Origin: Parasphaerochaeta coccoides DSM 17374
Lineage (GTDB): Bacteria; Spirochaetota; Spirochaetia; Sphaerochaetales; Sphaerochaetaceae
DNA: 64,000 nt
NCBI RefSeq assembly: GCF_000208385.1
Contig: NC_015436.1
Coordinates: forward strand, 1,364,001-1,428,000
Reading direction: 5' to 3'
Below the pieces are notes generated by a model, which worked only from the letters and a program-made list of their open reading frames with translations, searched no databases and was not told where the DNA came from. The position numbers and the translations under genes are program-made. Positions 46,834 to 56,272 of the stretch are shown here, piece by piece; positions within the stretch are counted from its first letter, which is position 1, and every line of letters begins with the position of its first letter.

Positions 46834-47919
46834 TCAGGTTCTTTTATAAAAAGGCAGTGCAATGACTTTCACGCCAATTCTCCGTCCGCGCACATCTGCT
46901 TCAAGCTCCGTTCCCTCTGCGCTCGCTTCTTTCTCAACATACGCCATAGCGACAGCCTTGCCGATCCCCGGACACATTGTCCCGCTGGTCGTGTGGCCAA
47001 TCTTTTTCTCTCCCAGGTAGATATCTTCATGTTCACGGACAATGCCCCGGCTGGTCACCTCCAATCCTACCCGGACGACATCAGGGGCTTCCATGCCATC
47101 AAGCGCGTTCCGACCTATGAAATCCCCTTTGTCCATCTTGACGGCAAAATGCAGTCCTGCCTGGAAAGGCGTGGTATCTTCATCCATTTCATGTCCGTAG
47201 AGAGGCATGGCGGCTTCAAGGCGCAGGGTATCACGGGCAGCCAGCCCGCAGGGAACCAATCCGTCAGGGGCTCCGGTCGCCAGCAGAAGCTCCCAAAGCC
47301 TCTGCGCATCAGCTGGGGCGCAGAAAAATTCATAACCAAGTTCCCCGGTATAGCCAGTACGGGAGATGATGCAGGAAATGTCCCCCACCCGGCCATCCTC
47401 GACCAAGGTATAATATTTCTCCGGTATGACAGCAGGCTCGGCAAGGCGGGCAAGAATGGCGGGAGCCGCTGGACCCTGGAGGGCGATGAGAGCCGTTGAG
47501 TCGGATATGTCGGTGAATCTGACGTCTCCCTCCAGATGCTCCTGTATCCACGCTGCGTCCTTGGCTCGGTTCGAGGCATTGAGTACCATGAAGTACCTGT
47601 CCTCGTCCATCTTGCAGACCACCAGGTCGTCGAGGATACCTCCCTTTTCATTGCACATCAGGGTGTAGCGGACGCGGCCTTTTTTCATGTTCCTGAAATC
47701 ATTGGTGAAGATGCGCTGGATGTTTTCAAGGGCATCAGGTCCTTCCAGGGTCATCTCTGCCATATGGGAGATATCAAAGAGTCCGGCATGGGCGCGGACG
47801 GCCTTGTGTTCAGCAATGACTCCGTCCTGGTACTGGACGGGAAGGACATACCCACCAAAGGACACCATGCGTCCTCCGTGGGCTTCATGCCATGCATATA
47901 GCGGCGTCTTCAGCTCCAT
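46834..47919 (-). CDS. gcvT: Aminomethyltransferase (glycine cleavage T protein)
   Basis: Tetrahydrofolate-dependent T protein, 361 residues. Blocks MELKTPLYAWHEAHGGRMV, GLFDISHMAEM, SRTGYTGELGYEFF and AARDTLRLEAAMPLYGHEMDE are all present. ATG at 47919 after GAGGAG. First gene of gcvT-gcvH-gcvPA-gcvPB-lplA. The E3 dehydrogenase (lpd) is not in the window. Confidence 0.96.
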   Translation of the reverse strand: MELKTPLYAWHEAHGGRMVSFGGYVLPVQYQDGVIAEHKAVRAHAGLFDISHMAEMTLEGPDALENIQRIFTNDFRNMKKGRVRYTLMCNEKGGILDDLVVCKMDEDRYFMVLNASNRAKDAAWIQEHLEGDVRFTDISDSTALIALQGPAAPAILARLAEPAVIPEKYYTLVEDGRVGDISCIISRTGYTGELGYEFFCAPADAQRLWELLLATGAPDGLVPCGLAARDTLRLEAAMPLYGHEMDEDTTPFQAGLHFAVKMDKGDFIGRNALDGMEAPDVVRVGLEVTSRGIVREHEDIYLGEKKIGHTTSGTMCPGIGKAVAMAYVEKEASAEGTELEADVRGRRIGVKVIALPFYKRT

Positions 47920-48113
47920 TATCAGCTCCTCATGCAAAAAGAACCGGTACGAAACAAAGCATGCAAACACGTGCCAGAAGTAGCAATGGCTTCTTTCATC
48001 CAAGGACATCCAAGAGCATTGTCACACGCTATGAACTCTGAACAAAACTGTACACGGATTCTTCAGGACATGAACGAAGAACGCCATGGTTCAACACTGT
48101 ACCGGCCAGGAGG

Positions 48114-48142
48114 ATGCTAGCAGGAAACCATAGGGATGTCAA
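48114..48142 (-). promoter_or_regulatory. Promoter of the glycine cleavage operon
   Basis: Minus strand TTGACA (48142-48137), 17-base spacer, -10 TAGCAT (48119-48114). The leader to gcvT is then nearly 190 bases. I looked for glycine-riboswitch core sequences there and saw none; it holds two copies of CTTGGATG and a TTCTTC/GAAGAA stem. 48143-48324 holds nothing I recognise. Confidence 0.5.
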
Positions 48143-48324
48143 GTTTTGATAGGTGTACGAGCCTGTGCGGGCGATGTGTACAGGTGGTAGGCGCGGGCGG
48201 TGCGTGCGTATGCGGGAACTGAACGCAAACCGGGGGGAACGAGCTGGCAACCATATTTTTTGACGATAGTGAAGCCATTATTTGAATAGTTGTTAACTGT
48301 TCATCCTATGTGCATCACTAGTCG

Positions 48325-48357
48325 CAAAACAAGAGTCCAAACAAATATCTGGACTCT
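48325..48357 (-). terminator. Terminator after mutT
   Basis: On the minus strand AGAGTCCA (48357-48350) and TGGACTCT (48339-48332) with a 10-base loop, followed by TGTTTTG. Confidence 0.6.
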
Positions 48358-48430
48358 CAAACCAACCTGAAACTTCTGGATCGAACTTTCTTGAGTTATT
48401 TTAGTTTCCGCAACTGCAAAGCATGTCGTA

Positions 48431-48823
48431 TCATACTACCCTGTCCTTGATCGCCTGTGCTATCGGGACATCGGCATCTGCCCATGCCACGGAAAAAAGA
48501 CTGTCCTTGTCCAGCCAGCGGAAAGCAAGATGTTCTTCAAGAGATAATTCCCCCTCCACCAAAGTACAGAGATAAGCATGCATGGTCAGGCTGAAAGAAT
48601 GGTACGCATGCTCAACCGTCATGATGTACCGGTCAACCGAAATGACTGAATCAAGCTCCTCGCGGATTTCACGGACAAGAGCTTCTTCAGAGCTTTCCCC
48701 ATCTTCCACCTTCCCTCCGGGAAACTCCCATCTACAGGCCATCTCCCCCGCATCCTTCCTCTGTGCGGCGAAGACTTTCCCATCCCGGATGATGACTGCG
48801 GCGACGACTTCCACATGTTTCAT
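48431..48823 (-). CDS. mutT: Nudix hydrolase, MutT-type (8-oxo-dGTP diphosphatase)
   Basis: 130 residues with the Nudix box GGKVEDGESSEEALVREIREELD; the start HVEVVAAVIIRDGKVFAAQR and the WEFPGGK segment are as in MutT. The box ends ELD where G is usual, a minor change. Probable role: cleaning oxidised nucleotides. AAGGA precedes the ATG. Confidence 0.85.
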   Translation of the reverse strand: MKHVEVVAAVIIRDGKVFAAQRKDAGEMACRWEFPGGKVEDGESSEEALVREIREELDSVISVDRYIMTVEHAYHSFSLTMHAYLCTLVEGELSLEEHLAFRWLDKDSLFSVAWADADVPIAQAIKDRVV

Positions 48824-48996
48824 GGCTGTTCCTTATGCGCGGTAGCTTACCACAAAAGACTGGCGGAAGAAATCATTGTATGGTACGTTTCACGCCCAAT
48901 CACCGGCTAATCACCAGCAGGAACTATTCAAGAAAATTAAACTGAACCACTATTGAATCCAGAGAATAGAAGAAGCAAGGAAGGTTGGAGAGAATA

Positions 48997-49067
48997 TAAA
49001 AGGGGGCAGGAACCCCACGGAAGATTATTCCATTGCAAGTGCCACACAATCGCAGGGCCTCTGCCCC
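48997..49067 (-). terminator. Terminator candidate after the AEC carrier
   Basis: On the minus strand GGGGCAG (49067-49061) pairs with CTGCCCC (49009-49003) around a long, partly paired loop, then CTTTTATATT. It is the only structure in the 48824-49182 gap; the rest is AT-rich sequence without an ORF I believe. Confidence 0.45.
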
Positions 49068-49182
49068 AAAGTCCATTATTCTCTTACGCACAAAAGAAAA
49101 TGATAAGGCTTACAATTCAAATATAAGCATGATACTTTCTTTCGCCAACATATACAGATAAAAATTTTGTAAAATGGAATCC

Positions 49183-50118
49183 TCAAAAGAAATGATTGAG
49201 AAGTGAAATGACCAGGGGCAAAGTGAAGACACTGAATACCGTCCCCTGAGCCATGGTTGCTACGGCAAAGTCAGGGGCACTTCCAAATTTCTGCGCAAAG
49301 ATGACATTCAAGGAACCCGCCGGCAGAGACGTAATCACCACACACGTCCCCACGACAACAGGGGAAATGGCAAAGTGACGAGCGACAAAGATCATAATCA
49401 GCGGAAAGCAAACCAACCGCATGAGGGATATCACATAAGAAAGACCATCCCTGACCAGAGCTTTCGCCGGGATATCAGACAGCCAGCACCCTATCAGAAT
49501 CATGGACAGCGGCATTGACATGGAACCGACCAGAGAGAAAGAATCGGTAACCATGGCAGGAAACCGGAAAGGAGAGATGAAGATGAGCAGGGAGATAACC
49601 GAGGATATTGTCAAAGGATTAGTGACAAGCTTACGCCAATCAATTGTGCTGGCTCCATTCCCCTCTATGCTCATCACCCCGAAGGTGAACATGAAAAGAT
49701 TGTAGAGCAGATTGTACACGATGGCGAACAACATGCCCTCGTGACCAAATAAAGTGGAAGCGATGGCATATCCCATGAAACTGGTATTCGCAAAGACATT
49801 CATCGCAACGAACACCCCCTTCTTCTTCCCTGGGGGATTGAACAGCCTGCCCATCAGGAGGGACAAGCCAATCGCCACAATGTAATAGGCAAACACGATG
49901 AGCGCGGTGAGCAGAAGATTATTGCTGTACTTGGGATTGAACGTGCTGTTGCCAGCGGCCAGCACGCCAAGAGGCAGGATGATGGAGAGCAACAACCGTG
50001 AGATTGTCTGCTGCCCTTCCTGACTGATGACGCGGAAACGACAGGCGACCATGCCAAGGGCTATCAGAATTACCATCTTGGCCAGAAGACCGAAAATCAC
50101 CGTTGAATCAAGTTCCAT
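49183..50118 (-). CDS. AEC family (auxin efflux carrier-like) transporter
   Basis: 311 residues, ten predicted helices in two bundles of five with the cytoplasmic middle loop around GVMSIEGNGASTIDW. Motifs NVFANTSFMGYAIASTLFG and the end SLPAGSLNVIFAQKFG fit bacterial AEC/malate permease-like proteins. ATG at 50118 after GGGAGGG; the longer frame to 50367 is intergenic. The substrate is not predictable; malate or other organic acids are known for relatives. Confidence 0.85.
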   Translation of the reverse strand: MELDSTVIFGLLAKMVILIALGMVACRFRVISQEGQQTISRLLLSIILPLGVLAAGNSTFNPKYSNNLLLTALIVFAYYIVAIGLSLLMGRLFNPPGKKKGVFVAMNVFANTSFMGYAIASTLFGHEGMLFAIVYNLLYNLFMFTFGVMSIEGNGASTIDWRKLVTNPLTISSVISLLIFISPFRFPAMVTDSFSLVGSMSMPLSMILIGCWLSDIPAKALVRDGLSYVISLMRLVCFPLIMIFVARHFAISPVVVGTCVVITSLPAGSLNVIFAQKFGSAPDFAVATMAQGTVFSVFTLPLVISLLNHFF

Positions 50119-50226
50119 ACCCCCACCCTCCCATCGGACACGAGCATGCTTCAGACCATGATGCATCATGGATAAAGACATTGTTTTTTCTGGAATACAG
50201 AGAGACGCATATAAAAAGACACCCGA

Positions 50227-50274
50227 AGGAATATTTTCCGGGGCAACACGCCAGACGCCAGCGTAAATATTCCT
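50227..50274. repeat. Inverted repeat enclosing a tandem ACGCCAG pair
   Basis: Arms AGGAATATTT (50227-50236) and AAATATTCCT (50265-50274) enclose two head-to-tail ACGCCAG copies (50248-50261). It lies in the gap between the old yellow enzyme gene and the AEC carrier. Its role is unknown. Confidence 0.5.
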
Positions 50275-50367
50275 GAATCTCTGGTCAAGTACCAGAGAGC
50301 CTGTAATACACCTGTAACGTCTGTAATACAACACTATAGTGAGATAATCCGCGGAAACTTCCGGCAC

Positions 50368-51387
50368 CTAAAGATGAAAACCTCTCCTCAGATAATCCGG
50401 GATGGATTCAAAAAGCGCCTTGTGATGACCGAGCGCCGCCTCAAGCGGCCAGTTGGGATTGCGCAACAAAGCCCGCCCGATGCAGACCAGATCGGCGTCT
50501 CCGTTCTGGAGGACATACTCGGCCAAATCCGGAGCATCCAAGATGCCGACCACCATGACAGGAAGACCAAGAGCGTCCTTCACCGCGCGTGCCAAGGGAA
50601 CCTGATAGCCGGGAAATACAGCAGGAGGCACGGGAATGACCCCACCGCTGGAAACATTCACCGCGTTAATCTTGTCCTTTACCTTCTCCAACACAGAAAT
50701 GATATGTCCCATACCGTAGTCCTGGGGACTGTCGGCGCTGACACGAACCCAAAGAGCCTTGTCCGCTGGCCAGACGAGACGCACGGCGTCAATGACACGG
50801 GACAGGAACAAACTCGGTTCCCCATAGGCATCTGTACGTGTGTTGACCGTAGGGCTGATGAACTGGTTGATAAGATAGCCATGAGCGGCATGAAGCTCGA
50901 TTGCGTCGAAACCCGCCTCATCAGCACGACGGGCGGCTGCCTGGAAGTCGGCAAGGACACCCTCGATTTGCTTCTCCGTCAGTGCTTGAGGCTTCCGATA
51001 TTCGGAACTGAAAGCGACTGTACCGGGGCCGTAAATCGAGGACACGCCATCGGTAACGGCGCACTTGCGCCCGGCATGATTAATCTGGATGGCTATTTTA
51101 CCACCTTCATGATGGACGGCTTCTACTACCGAAACCAAAGCATCACGCTGCGCATCGTTCCACAGACCAAGGTCGGCATCCATGATTCGTCCCTCAGGAC
51201 TGATTCCAGTCGCTTCCACAATAATCAGCCCGGTTCCGCCTATGGCGCGTGCGGCGTAATGAGCTTGGTGAAAGACGGTCGCTATGCCATCATGGGCATG
51301 CGCTTGGGTGGTACACATGGGCGGCATGACAATCCGATTTTTCAGCTTCATGCCCTTTATTTCAAAAGATTCAAACAATTTCATCAT
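50368..51387 (-). CDS. NADH:flavin oxidoreductase, old yellow enzyme family (YqjM-like)
   Basis: FMN enzyme reducing activated C=C bonds, 339 residues. Opening FESFEIKGMKLKNRIVMPPM, the active-site pair INHAGRK (His/Asn-type), ELHAAHGYLINQFISPTVN and the end VCIGRALLRNPNWP are family marks. No C-terminal iron-sulphur extension, so it is the short YqjM/OYE form. ATG-ATG at 51387 after CGGAGG. Confidence 0.9.
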   Translation of the reverse strand: MMKLFESFEIKGMKLKNRIVMPPMCTTQAHAHDGIATVFHQAHYAARAIGGTGLIIVEATGISPEGRIMDADLGLWNDAQRDALVSVVEAVHHEGGKIAIQINHAGRKCAVTDGVSSIYGPGTVAFSSEYRKPQALTEKQIEGVLADFQAAARRADEAGFDAIELHAAHGYLINQFISPTVNTRTDAYGEPSLFLSRVIDAVRLVWPADKALWVRVSADSPQDYGMGHIISVLEKVKDKINAVNVSSGGVIPVPPAVFPGYQVPLARAVKDALGLPVMVVGILDAPDLAEYVLQNGDADLVCIGRALLRNPNWPLEAALGHHKALFESIPDYLRRGFHL

Positions 51388-51484
51388 TTTTTTCCTCCGT
51401 GACGATGCATATGGGTATATCTTTACGTGTGAGGAGCGCATCGTTCCTATGTTTTCATGATACACGGAATCACGGAGGACTTCC

Positions 51485-52366
51485 ATGGCTTACCAACCCC
51501 TTCCCTTTCTTCCCCTTTCGCCTGACCTGTATGAAAAAATCCCCCTGCCTGCGCAAAAGGTGATGGAACAGGGCGGAACCGAACTGCCTGGAACCGGTGA
51601 GTATGAACATTTCAGCCGGGAAGGAACCTACTTCTGCAACCGTTGCCATTCTCCGCTCTATCGGTCATCGGATAAATTCGACTCCGGCTGCGGCTGGCCA
51701 TCCTTTGACGCTGAAATCCCCCATGCAGTGGAAAGGATTCCTGACCGTGATGGACAGAGAATTGAAATCCGCTGCGCCACCTGCGGCGGACATCTCGGCC
51801 ATGTCTTTAGTGGCGAAGGTTTCACATCGAGGGACGTGCGCCATTGCGTGAATTCCCTCTCCCTCCATTTCGCGGCATCTCCACCTCTGGGGAGGGCATT
51901 CTTCGCCGGTGGATGCTTCTGGGGAGTAGAAGATCTTTTCAGCCGACTGGAAGGAGTCACCGACGTGACGAGCGGATATTCCGGAGGCTATGTGGAAAAC
52001 CCCTCCTATGAGGATGTCTGCCGTGGTTTGACCGGACACCTTGAAACCGTCCGCGTCACCTATGACATTGACCGTCTTTCCTACAAAGATCTGATCCACT
52101 GGTTCTTCGAGATACATGATCCTACCCAGACAGACGGGCAGGGACCGGACATTGGCGAGCAGTATGAGTCAGCTGTCTTTTACCGGAACCGTCATGAATA
52201 TGACATTGCCTTGGAAGCAATACGGGAGTTGGAGGAAAAAGGCTACGACATAGCCACCCGGCTCCTGCCTGCCGCGCCGTTCTGGGAGGCTGAGGACTAC
52301 CATCAGGACTATTATGAGCGCACAGGTTCCCGGCCATACTGCCATGCCCATGTGAAGCGGTTCTGA
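51485..52366 (+). CDS. msrBA: Fused methionine sulfoxide reductase MsrB-MsrA
   Basis: Repairs both methionine sulfoxide isomers. 293 residues: MsrB domain first (1-135), zinc cysteines 51/54 and 97/100 and catalytic Cys121 (RHCVNSLSL); then MsrA (136-293) with catalytic Cys144 in GGCFWGVED and the later FEIHDPTQTDGQGPDIGEQYESAVF. The B-then-A order occurs in spirochaetes, Firmicutes and Helicobacter-type fusions in different orders. No signal peptide. SD GGAGG. Divergent from the old yellow enzyme gene. Confidence 0.95.
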   Translation: MAYQPLPFLPLSPDLYEKIPLPAQKVMEQGGTELPGTGEYEHFSREGTYFCNRCHSPLYRSSDKFDSGCGWPSFDAEIPHAVERIPDRDGQRIEIRCATCGGHLGHVFSGEGFTSRDVRHCVNSLSLHFAASPPLGRAFFAGGCFWGVEDLFSRLEGVTDVTSGYSGGYVENPSYEDVCRGLTGHLETVRVTYDIDRLSYKDLIHWFFEIHDPTQTDGQGPDIGEQYESAVFYRNRHEYDIALEAIRELEEKGYDIATRLLPAAPFWEAEDYHQDYYERTGSRPYCHAHVKRF

Positions 52367-52404
52367 CCATCCCGTCCAGGTCGTATGTCTTTATCTGACC
52401 TCTT

Positions 52405-52464
52405 GTCTGTCCTTTAGTCTGTCCTTTAGTCTGTCCTTTAGTCTGTCCTTTTGTCTGTCCTTTT
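52405..52464. repeat. Five tandem copies of a 12-base repeat
   Basis: GTCTGTCCTTTA three times then GTCTGTCCTTTT twice, plus a partial sixth (GTCTGG). It lies just after msrBA. Read on the minus strand it would encode KDRL/KDRQ units in a 63-residue frame, which I do not believe is a gene. The rest of 52367-52652 holds nothing else recognised. Confidence 0.85.
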
Positions 52465-52652
52465 GTCTGGCGGAGCGATGGTGAACGCTATCATGTGGAA
52501 TTAAAAAAGCATTCCCGTGGAACAATGTAGTCAGTGGCTTCGTTCTGAATCGTCGTACATGAGCATTGCCAGGAAAAGACAAAAAAGATATTCTTCATAA
52601 TATTAAGAATGCGTGACCCGCGTATGACAGGCATACACAGAGGAGATTTGCG

Positions 52653-53474
52653 ATGCGCTTGATGGATTCACCCATATTCCTTGCTTTCCTGGCGACTCTT
52701 TTCACCTGGGGCATGACGGCCCTGGGCGCCGCGTTGGTATTTTTCTTCAAAGATATCAAGAAATCCATGCTCAACACCATGTTGGGATTTGCCTCCGGTG
52801 TCATGATTGCCGCCAGCTTCTGGTCCCTGCTCAACCCTGCCCTGGAAATGGCTCCGGATACAAGCTCCCTCCCGGCATGGCTGGTGGTAGGCATTGGCTT
52901 CATGCTCGGCGGAATCTTTCTTTGGGGAGCTGACAAGCTGCTGCCCCACCAGCACTTTTCCGCTGACAAGAACGCCGTTGAGGGATTGCCCAGCCATCTG
53001 CGCCGGAGCATCCTCCTGGTACTTTCCATTACCCTGCACAATATCCCGGAAGGTCTGGCCGTAGGGGTGGCGTTTGGAGCAGTCGCGAATGGGCATGATA
53101 CGGCCACCATTGCAGCGGCTCTCTCGGTGGCCATAGGAATCGGCATCCAGAACTTTCCGGAGGGAGCCGCAGTGTCCATCCCTTTGAGACGGGAAGGCTT
53201 GAGCCGCTTCCGCTGTTTCATGTACGGACAGGCTTCCGGCATAGTTGAGCCGATTTCCGCCGTCCTGGGAGCCTTTTTGGTTACCCAAATGCGCTCGATA
53301 CTCCCCTACGCGCTGGCATTTGCCGCCGGAGCCATGATATTCGTCGTCATTGAAGAACTCATACCCGAAGCGCAAATCAGGGATCCCAAGGAATACAGCA
53401 AGGCGCACTTTGTCACTGCGGGAGCGATGATCGGCTTCACGGTGATGATGATTCTCGATGTCGCGCTGGCGTGA
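52653..53474 (+). CDS. ZIP family metal transporter (ZupT/GufA-like)
   Basis: Zinc or other divalent metal importer, 273 residues, eight helices. Helix 4 and 5 metal motifs HNIPEGLAVGVAF and QNFPEGAAVSIPL, and EELIPEA in helix 7, are the ZIP signatures. The His-rich loop (PHQHFSADKN) is short. GAGGAG before the ATG. It converges with the YihY gene. Confidence 0.9.
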   Translation: MRLMDSPIFLAFLATLFTWGMTALGAALVFFFKDIKKSMLNTMLGFASGVMIAASFWSLLNPALEMAPDTSSLPAWLVVGIGFMLGGIFLWGADKLLPHQHFSADKNAVEGLPSHLRRSILLVLSITLHNIPEGLAVGVAFGAVANGHDTATIAAALSVAIGIGIQNFPEGAAVSIPLRREGLSRFRCFMYGQASGIVEPISAVLGAFLVTQMRSILPYALAFAAGAMIFVVIEELIPEAQIRDPKEYSKAHFVTAGAMIGFTVMMILDVALA

Positions 53475-53481
53475 GACACAG

Positions 53482-53520
53482 CGCCAGAAAACCACGCCGG
53501 AAAATTACGCCAGAAAACTA
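53482..53520. repeat. Three tandem 13-base repeats
   Basis: CGCCAGAAAACCA, CGCCGGAAAATTA, CGCCAGAAAACTA in tandem directly after the ZIP stop. They share CGCCAG with the repeats at 50248 and 61618. The role is unknown. Confidence 0.75.
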
Positions 53521-53580
53521 AGATAGAGAAGCCGCAAGATTGACAGACTGGCATCTTGAAAACAGGTAGTGAGGCGGGAT

Positions 53581-55179
53581 TTACAGGCGGTCAAGCAGAT
53601 TGTCGATAGTATAGTTCCCCAAGCGGGATACGCCGCCCTGAAGCAACTCGCGGCTGATTGCCTCGCCAGCCGTGTCAGATTCCTCTGTCTTCCCGCTTTC
53701 CCGTAATCTCTTTTTCTCACCCGCGGCAAGGCCATAGACAGCCTCGACTACCTCACGCACCTTCATGCTGTCCAGAGGACGCGCAGGCATGAACATGGTA
53801 CGGTTGTTGTTTGTAGCGACTATGTAGTGGAGGGACGTGAGGAGTTCAATGTAAGAAAACAGCCGTCGGTCAGGAATAATCAGGAGATCACCCAGCTCGC
53901 GCGATGAGGAAGAACCCTTGCCTTCCCTATAGTTGCTGCCAATCAGCATCAGCACATCAAGCGCCTCGGCAATCTGGACGGAAGGAGAATTAGTCAGACC
54001 AACACGCTTCCCGTCAGGATGAAACTGATGCACGTAGGAGATTTCCACGGCACTCAAGATGATGACCCACATCAGGTACATCCAGAGAAGGAAGAAGAAT
54101 ATTGATGCGATGGAACCATAAATCACCGAATACGTGACGGCTGTCCCCATCATCCACGTCATGCCGTCCTTGGTCAAAGAGAAAAGAACCGCCCCGATGC
54201 CGGCGCCCAGAGCCGCGCTGGAAAGCCTCACCTTGGTGTTGGGAACAGTGAAGATGACAAGGAAGAATATGACGAACATGATTACCCACTGGAGGAAATC
54301 CTTGGAGAAAAATTGGAAGCCTGCCACTGAACCCCCGTTCATCGAGGCAATGATCGGAGTCATGATAGGTTGGATGCTGATGTAAAGACCTAACAGAAGA
54401 ATGCCGATGATCAGGAAACTGATGGAATTGGTAAAACGGCGGATAGGATTACGGTTGAGGGCGACATGGTATATCTGGTTGATGATAGTCCATACCTTGT
54501 TCACCAGCAAGATGGATGTGAACAGGAATGAAATGATGCCGAAGATTCCCAAACTGGTGGCGTTCCCGGTGAAAGTCGTGAGCAAACCAAGAAGCTGCGC
54601 TCCTGCTTCAGGACCGAAAAACTCCACTGTCAGGTCATTGAGAAATGTGATGAAGGGCTGTATCGCTCCCATGGGCGCAAGGAACATCAGAATGACCGTG
54701 ACTAAGGGAACCACTGCCATCAAGGACGAATAGACCATGCCGCTTGCCATGATGGCGACTTGGTCCCTGTTTATCCGGTACCACACGGAGGCAAGGAACT
54801 TACCCATCGTCTGAAGGAGGTAAAGCACTTTCCCCATGAAGTCTGAAAATGAAGCGTGCGCTGAATCCTGTGTCCGGGTATTGGAGGGAATACCGTGCGT
54901 CCCACCGTCCTTTGCGTCCTTTCCTCCTGTATCTTCCTGATAGCGGGTAATCACTCCCAAGGGCGTGGTTTCCGTGCTGAGGGTTCCCGACCGTATCCGG
55001 GAAGGCTTGTCAGGGGAAACAGGTTCCCCTGCCGCCTTTTGAACGGCGGCAGGGACCTGGGGAACTTCCGGCGAGGGTGCAACCTCGCCGACCGGCATGC
55101 CATGCTTGTCGTCCTTGGCTTCCCGGAATGGAGGCAGGTTCTTAATCCATGAAAGAATCCGTGCAGGCCGGTTGCTCAT
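53581..55179 (-). CDS. YihY/virulence factor BrkB family membrane protein
   Basis: 532 residues. A long hydrophilic, Pro/Ala/Ser-rich N-terminal tail (1-115) precedes the six-helix YihY core (about 125-400: MASGMVYSSLMAVVPLV, FGIISFLFTSILLVNKVW, WMYLMWVIILSAVE). A C-terminal soluble part (about 420-532) includes a winged-helix-like stretch. Once annotated as ribonuclease BN, but the family has no proven enzymatic role. It lies 6 bases after the lipase-like gene and is probably co-transcribed. Confidence 0.85.
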   Translation of the reverse strand: MSNRPARILSWIKNLPPFREAKDDKHGMPVGEVAPSPEVPQVPAAVQKAAGEPVSPDKPSRIRSGTLSTETTPLGVITRYQEDTGGKDAKDGGTHGIPSNTRTQDSAHASFSDFMGKVLYLLQTMGKFLASVWYRINRDQVAIMASGMVYSSLMAVVPLVTVILMFLAPMGAIQPFITFLNDLTVEFFGPEAGAQLLGLLTTFTGNATSLGIFGIISFLFTSILLVNKVWTIINQIYHVALNRNPIRRFTNSISFLIIGILLLGLYISIQPIMTPIIASMNGGSVAGFQFFSKDFLQWVIMFVIFFLVIFTVPNTKVRLSSAALGAGIGAVLFSLTKDGMTWMMGTAVTYSVIYGSIASIFFFLLWMYLMWVIILSAVEISYVHQFHPDGKRVGLTNSPSVQIAEALDVLMLIGSNYREGKGSSSSRELGDLLIIPDRRLFSYIELLTSLHYIVATNNNRTMFMPARPLDSMKVREVVEAVYGLAAGEKKRLRESGKTEESDTAGEAISRELLQGGVSRLGNYTIDNLLDRL

Positions 55180-55185
55180 TACGCA

Positions 55186-56115
55186 TCACACCTCGACACG
55201 ACGTCGAAGCCAATCCAAGACATAAGCGTACACATCTTCCTTGTCAATCTCGTTAAGAATCTCATGACGCCCGCCGGGGAACAGCTTGAGCGTCACATCG
55301 GAAACATTCGCGTCATGATACATCCCGTAGACGGCGCGGACACCTCTGCCAAATTTCCCCACAGGATCCTTGTCCCCGCTGATGATAAGCAACGGAAGGT
55401 CACGGGGAACCTGCGCGGTCACATGTCTGTCGTTCACATAGGCGATTCCCGTGAGCAAATCCGCGAAGAAGCCAGATGTGCAGACAAACCCGCAATTATC
55501 GTCTGCCACATACTCATCCACCGCATGGATGTCACGGCTCAGCCAGTCAAAAGCCGTGCGGGCAGGAGCGAATCTTCGGTTATAACCGCCGAAGGACAGC
55601 TTATCCAGCCTTTTGGAGACATGATGGCTGCCATACCGCCGCACTTCACCACGGGCAAGTGCCAGTCCAAGACGACCGGCAATGCCCTGTCCGGGAGCTG
55701 TGCCACAGATGATGATGCCGCTGTAGAAAGAAGGATGCTTCACCATGGCGGTACGGGCAAGGAACGAACCCATGCTGTGTCCGAAAAGGAACACCGGTAC
55801 ATCAGGATAGTCCGAGGAAACCGCATAGCTGATCTCCCAGGCATCCTCGGCGACCCGGAACCACCCGTCGTTGTCAGAAAACCATCCCCGGTTCTCAGGG
55901 CGGTCAACACTCAGCCCATGCCCGCGATGGTCATGGGCACAGACAATGAAACCCTGTGAGGTCATGAAGGAAGCAAAGTCCTCATACCGGGCACTATGTT
56001 CCGCCATACCGTGCAGGATATGGAGCAAACCCACAGGATTTCTGCGGGATCGTGGTTCCCAGATGCGACAGGCCAGCCTGAAACCGTCACTGGTATTCAT
56101 GTACCGTACTTCCAT
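55186..56115 (-). CDS. Alpha/beta hydrolase, monoacylglycerol-lipase-like
   Basis: 309 residues of the serine aminopeptidase/Hydrolase_4 type. Nucleophile Ser114 in FGHSMGSF, acid Asp in ISGDKDPVG and His in PGGRHEI form the triad; ILHGMAEHSARY and HDHRGHGLS are the oxyanion region. ATG at 56115 after TGGGA; a start 4 codons earlier is possible. Likely a lysophospholipid or monoglyceride lipase. Confidence 0.85.
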   Translation of the reverse strand: MEVRYMNTSDGFRLACRIWEPRSRRNPVGLLHILHGMAEHSARYEDFASFMTSQGFIVCAHDHRGHGLSVDRPENRGWFSDNDGWFRVAEDAWEISYAVSSDYPDVPVFLFGHSMGSFLARTAMVKHPSFYSGIIICGTAPGQGIAGRLGLALARGEVRRYGSHHVSKRLDKLSFGGYNRRFAPARTAFDWLSRDIHAVDEYVADDNCGFVCTSGFFADLLTGIAYVNDRHVTAQVPRDLPLLIISGDKDPVGKFGRGVRAVYGMYHDANVSDVTLKLFPGGRHEILNEIDKEDVYAYVLDWLRRRVEV

Positions 56116-56272
56116 ATCTATTCCCATCCTATGTTAAAAGAAACTATGCCCATAGGTTCTGTAAGTATTTATATAAGTCTAATATCATATTAGACATAAT
56201 ATGCGCATCTGGCAAGAAGCGAATAATCAGTTTTGACAGTTTTTGCCAAGAAAGGCAGAGCTGTGCTACTGT

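Noticed and set aside
47920-48142. Glycine riboswitch ahead of gcvT
   Set aside because: Neither aptamer core sequence could be found by eye on the minus strand; only a computed covariance search could overturn this.
52381-52470. CRISPR array
   Set aside because: The repeats are only 12 bases, directly tandem with no spacers, and no cas gene is nearby. No other CRISPR-like array was seen in the window.
52391-52582. 63-residue minus-strand ORF ending in KDRL repeats
   Set aside because: It is created by the 12-base tandem repeat; there is no SD and no conserved start, so the repeat is listed and not a gene.
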